Assembly: GCF_036013975.1 (NCBI RefSeq)
Contig: NZ_CP107904.1
Span: forward strand, 1,426,001-1,490,000
Source of the DNA: Kitasatospora sp. NBC_00458
GTDB taxonomy: Bacteria > Actinomycetota > Actinomycetes > Streptomycetales > Streptomycetaceae
Length of the DNA stretch: 64,000 nt
Direction: 5' to 3'
The translations under genes and the position numbers were made by a program. Positions within the stretch are counted from its first letter, which is position 1. The number at the start of each line of letters is the position of its first letter. Shown here piece by piece: positions 62,253-64,000 of this stretch. The notes beneath the pieces were generated by a model. It saw only the letters and a program-made list of their open reading frames with translations, was not told the origin of the DNA and did no database searches.

Positions 62253-64000
62253 GGCATGACGCCGGCGGGCCGGAACGGGCGCGCGGCGGTGAACCGGGCG
62301 GCGAAGGCGAACCCGGCGGGGAGCCGCGCCAGGACGACGCCCTCCTGATGGTGCCGATCGCCACCGCCCTGATCGAGGCCGACGGCCGCATCCTGCACTG
62401 GAGCAACGACGCCGAGGCACTGCTCGGGTACTCCCCCGAGGAGGCCATCGGCGCCCGGGCCGCCCAGCTGCTGGCCACCGACGACCAGCGGCCGGACGTG
62501 CTGGAGCTGTTCCAGGAGATCCTGGACGGCCGCGGCTGGTCCGGCGTGTTCGCGGTCCGGCACCGGGACGGCCACCACGTCAACCTGGAGTTCCGCACCC
62601 ACCCGATCTCCGGGCCGGGCGGCAGCCCGCTGGTGCTGGCCGTGGCCTCGGACGTGACGACGCTGCGCCGGATCCAGGCGGACCTGGCGGTGCTGGACGG
62701 CTTCTTCACCCAGTCCCCGGTCGGCATGAGCGTCTACGACACCCGGCTGGCGTTCGTCCGGCTGAACGAGGCGCTGGCCCGGGTCAACGGGCTCTCGGTG
62801 GACCAGCACCTCGGCCACCGGCTGACCGAGCTGCTGCCCGGCATCAACGGCGCGGAGAGCGAGGCGGTGATGCGCCGGGTGCTGGAGACCGGCGAGCCGG
62901 TCGTGGACGCCCGTTCGCACGGCCGGACCCCCGGCGACCCGACGCACGAGCACGCCTGGTCGGCCTCCTACTTCCGGCTGGAGGACCCGGGCGGCCGGGT
63001 GCTCGGCGTCAGCTCGACGGTCATCGACATCACCGAGCGGTTCCGTGCCGACGCGCGCGCCGCCCGGGCTCAGGAGCGGCTGTCGCTGCTGGTCGACGCG
63101 ACCGCCTCGATCGGCACCACCCTGGACCTCCGGCAGACCGCCCGCGAACTGGCCGACGCCATGGTGCCCCGGGTGGCCGACATCAGCGGCGTCTTCGCCC
63201 TGGAGGCGCTGGCCGCCGGCCGGACCGTCGAACCGCCGGACCCGACCTCGCCGCAGCAGGTGCGCCGACTGGCCCTGGCCACCACCGACCCGCTCTACCC
63301 GGCGGAGGCGCTGCCGGTGGACGCGGTGTACGAGGTCACGCCGGACACCCCCTACGCCCGGGCGCTGGCCACCGGCCGGACGGTGGTGGTGCCCTCCTGG
63401 GAGCTGCCGCCGCTGAGCGACGGGATCAGCGAGAGCCGCCGCCAGGCCTACCTGGGCGACCGGCCGCGGTCGGTGCGGATCACCCCGCTGGTGGCGCGCG
63501 GCACCACCCTCGGCATGATCGTGTACTCGCGGCGCGGCGAGCGGGAGTCCTTCGCCGAGGCGGACATCACGCTCGGCGACGAGCTGGCCTCCCGGGCCGC
63601 CGTCGCGATCGACAACGCCAGGCTCTACCTGCGCCAGCACCAGACCGTACTGGCCCGGCAGCAGGCACTGCGCGAGGCGAAGGCCGCCCAGGAACGGCTG
63701 GCCCTGGTGAACGTCGCCTCCACCCGGATCGGCACCACGCTCGACCTCGCCCAGACCGCGATGGAGCTGGCCGAGGTGGCGACACCCCGGCTGGCCGACA
63801 CGGTGGTGGTGGAGGTGCTGGACGACCTGGTGCGCGGCGAGCGCGAGGCCAGGCCGTCGCCGGACGGCTCGGCGGTGCTGCGGCGGATGGCCTTCCACTC
63901 GGTGCACGGCTCGACGCTGGCGCCGATCGACCGGACCGGCGGGGTGCAGCGGTTCGTCCCCGGCTCCCCGTACGCGTGGGCGCTCACCCACCGCAGACCG
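62240..64000 (+). CDS. PAS-PAS-GAF-GAF sensor protein, truncated by window end
   Basis: The frame is open from ATG 62240 to the last base (587 codons) with no stop. After a Gly/Glu-rich start come two PAS domains. The first has IATALIEADGRILHWSNDAE and VFAVRHRDGHHVNLEFR; the second has FFTQSPVGMSVYDTRLAFVR and a DITERFRADA end. A GAF domain follows (LSLLVDATASIGTTLDLRQT through FAEADITLGDELASRAAVAI, here about residues 275-460), then the beginning of a second GAF (LVNVASTRIGTTLDLAQTAM). This order is typical of Streptomyces PAS/GAF SpoIIE-type protein phosphatases, often with a C-terminal ATPase domain, but the catalytic part lies outside the window. A 13-base duplication creates an overlapping upstream mini-frame. 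Confidence 0.9.
   Translation, partial: MVNERHDAGGPERARGGEPGGEGEPGGEPRQDDALLMVPIATALIEADGRILHWSNDAEALLGYSPEEAIGARAAQLLATDDQRPDVLELFQEILDGRGWSGVFAVRHRDGHHVNLEFRTHPISGPGGSPLVLAVASDVTTLRRIQADLAVLDGFFTQSPVGMSVYDTRLAFVRLNEALARVNGLSVDQHLGHRLTELLPGINGAESEAVMRRVLETGEPVVDARSHGRTPGDPTHEHAWSASYFRLEDPGGRVLGVSSTVIDITERFRADARAARAQERLSLLVDATASIGTTLDLRQTARELADAMVPRVADISGVFALEALAAGRTVEPPDPTSPQQVRRLALATTDPLYPAEALPVDAVYEVTPDTPYARALATGRTVVVPSWELPPLSDGISESRRQAYLGDRPRSVRITPLVARGTTLGMIVYSRRGERESFAEADITLGDELASRAAVAIDNARLYLRQHQTVLARQQALREAKAAQERLALVNVASTRIGTTLDLAQTAMELAEVATPRLADTVVVEVLDDLVRGEREARPSPDGSAVLRRMAFHSVHGSTLAPIDRTGGVQRFVPGSPYAWALTHRRP

Noticed and set aside
1-64000. tRNA, rRNA, CRISPR arrays, prophage or intact insertion sequences
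   Set aside because: None seen on reading both strands; no transposase or integrase protein occurs, and the repeats present are short tandem or palindromic types.

Overview
The window is very GC-rich (most third codon positions are G or C) and reads as a chromosome segment of a Streptomycetaceae actinomycete, Streptomyces or Kitasatospora. Supporting signs are an rbpA gene with a textbook sigma-R promoter, an FMN-riboswitch operon ribE-ribM-ribBA-ribH, a DasR-like GntR regulator beside a family 19 chitinase, a SCO4226-like small protein, a Stealth-type phosphotransferase, and many genes whose start codon lies 6 to 9 bases after a TANNNT -10 box (probably leaderless mRNAs). I saw no tRNA, rRNA, CRISPR array, intact insertion sequence or prophage. 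The first gene (EI24) and last gene (PAS/GAF sensor) are cut by the window ends.

Layout. 1-13.5 kb: envelope and housekeeping genes (EI24, secreted transglycosylase-like protein, small GntR, divergent TetR/MFS pair, GNAT, GT2, large FAD/FeS D-lactate dehydrogenase-like protein, CBS protein, SPFH protein, family 5 uracil-DNA glycosylase, CHAD protein). Two related palindromic intergenic elements sit between convergent gene pairs here. 13.5-14.8 kb: a long gap without a supported gene. 14.8-19.3 kb: Stealth phosphotransferase and a secreted PIG-L deacetylase with a predicted C-terminal propeller. 19.4-21.5 kb: membrane proteins. 21.7-23.3 kb: DsbA and VKOR, a disulfide-forming pair. 23.6-24.9 kb: a two-gene candidate RiPP locus, a 67-residue precursor with a Cys-rich tail overlapping a radical SAM maturase. 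This is the best candidate for an undescribed system.

25-38 kb: beta-lactamase-fold hydrolase, GNAT, ankyrin protein, a small membrane protein upstream of an FtsK-like protein with a degenerate P-loop, rbpA, fxsA-lnt, amidohydrolase, Lrp/AsnC, acyl-CoA dehydrogenase and a P-loop kinase-like protein. 38.6-45.2 kb: an EccA-like AAA+ protein with an N-terminal TPR region, a nucleotide-sugar epimerase-like protein, a CNNM/CBS pair and a PH-like membrane protein. 45.3-50.3 kb: hisE-hisG and the riboflavin operon. 50.4-64 kb: small stress- or metal-type proteins, HIT hydrolase, secreted phosphodiesterase-like protein, DasR-like regulator divergent from the chitinase, beta-lactamase-fold protein, thiolase, two methyltransferases, an XRE/DUF2975 pair with an AT-rich palindromic operator, and a truncated PAS-PAS-GAF-GAF protein.

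Functional groups: riboflavin synthesis and uptake under FMN control; histidine steps 1 and 2; oxidative-stress control of transcription (rbpA); lipoprotein maturation (lnt); extracytoplasmic thiol oxidation (DsbA/VKOR); chitin use; and a likely peptide natural product. All functions are inferred from sequence recognition without database searches.
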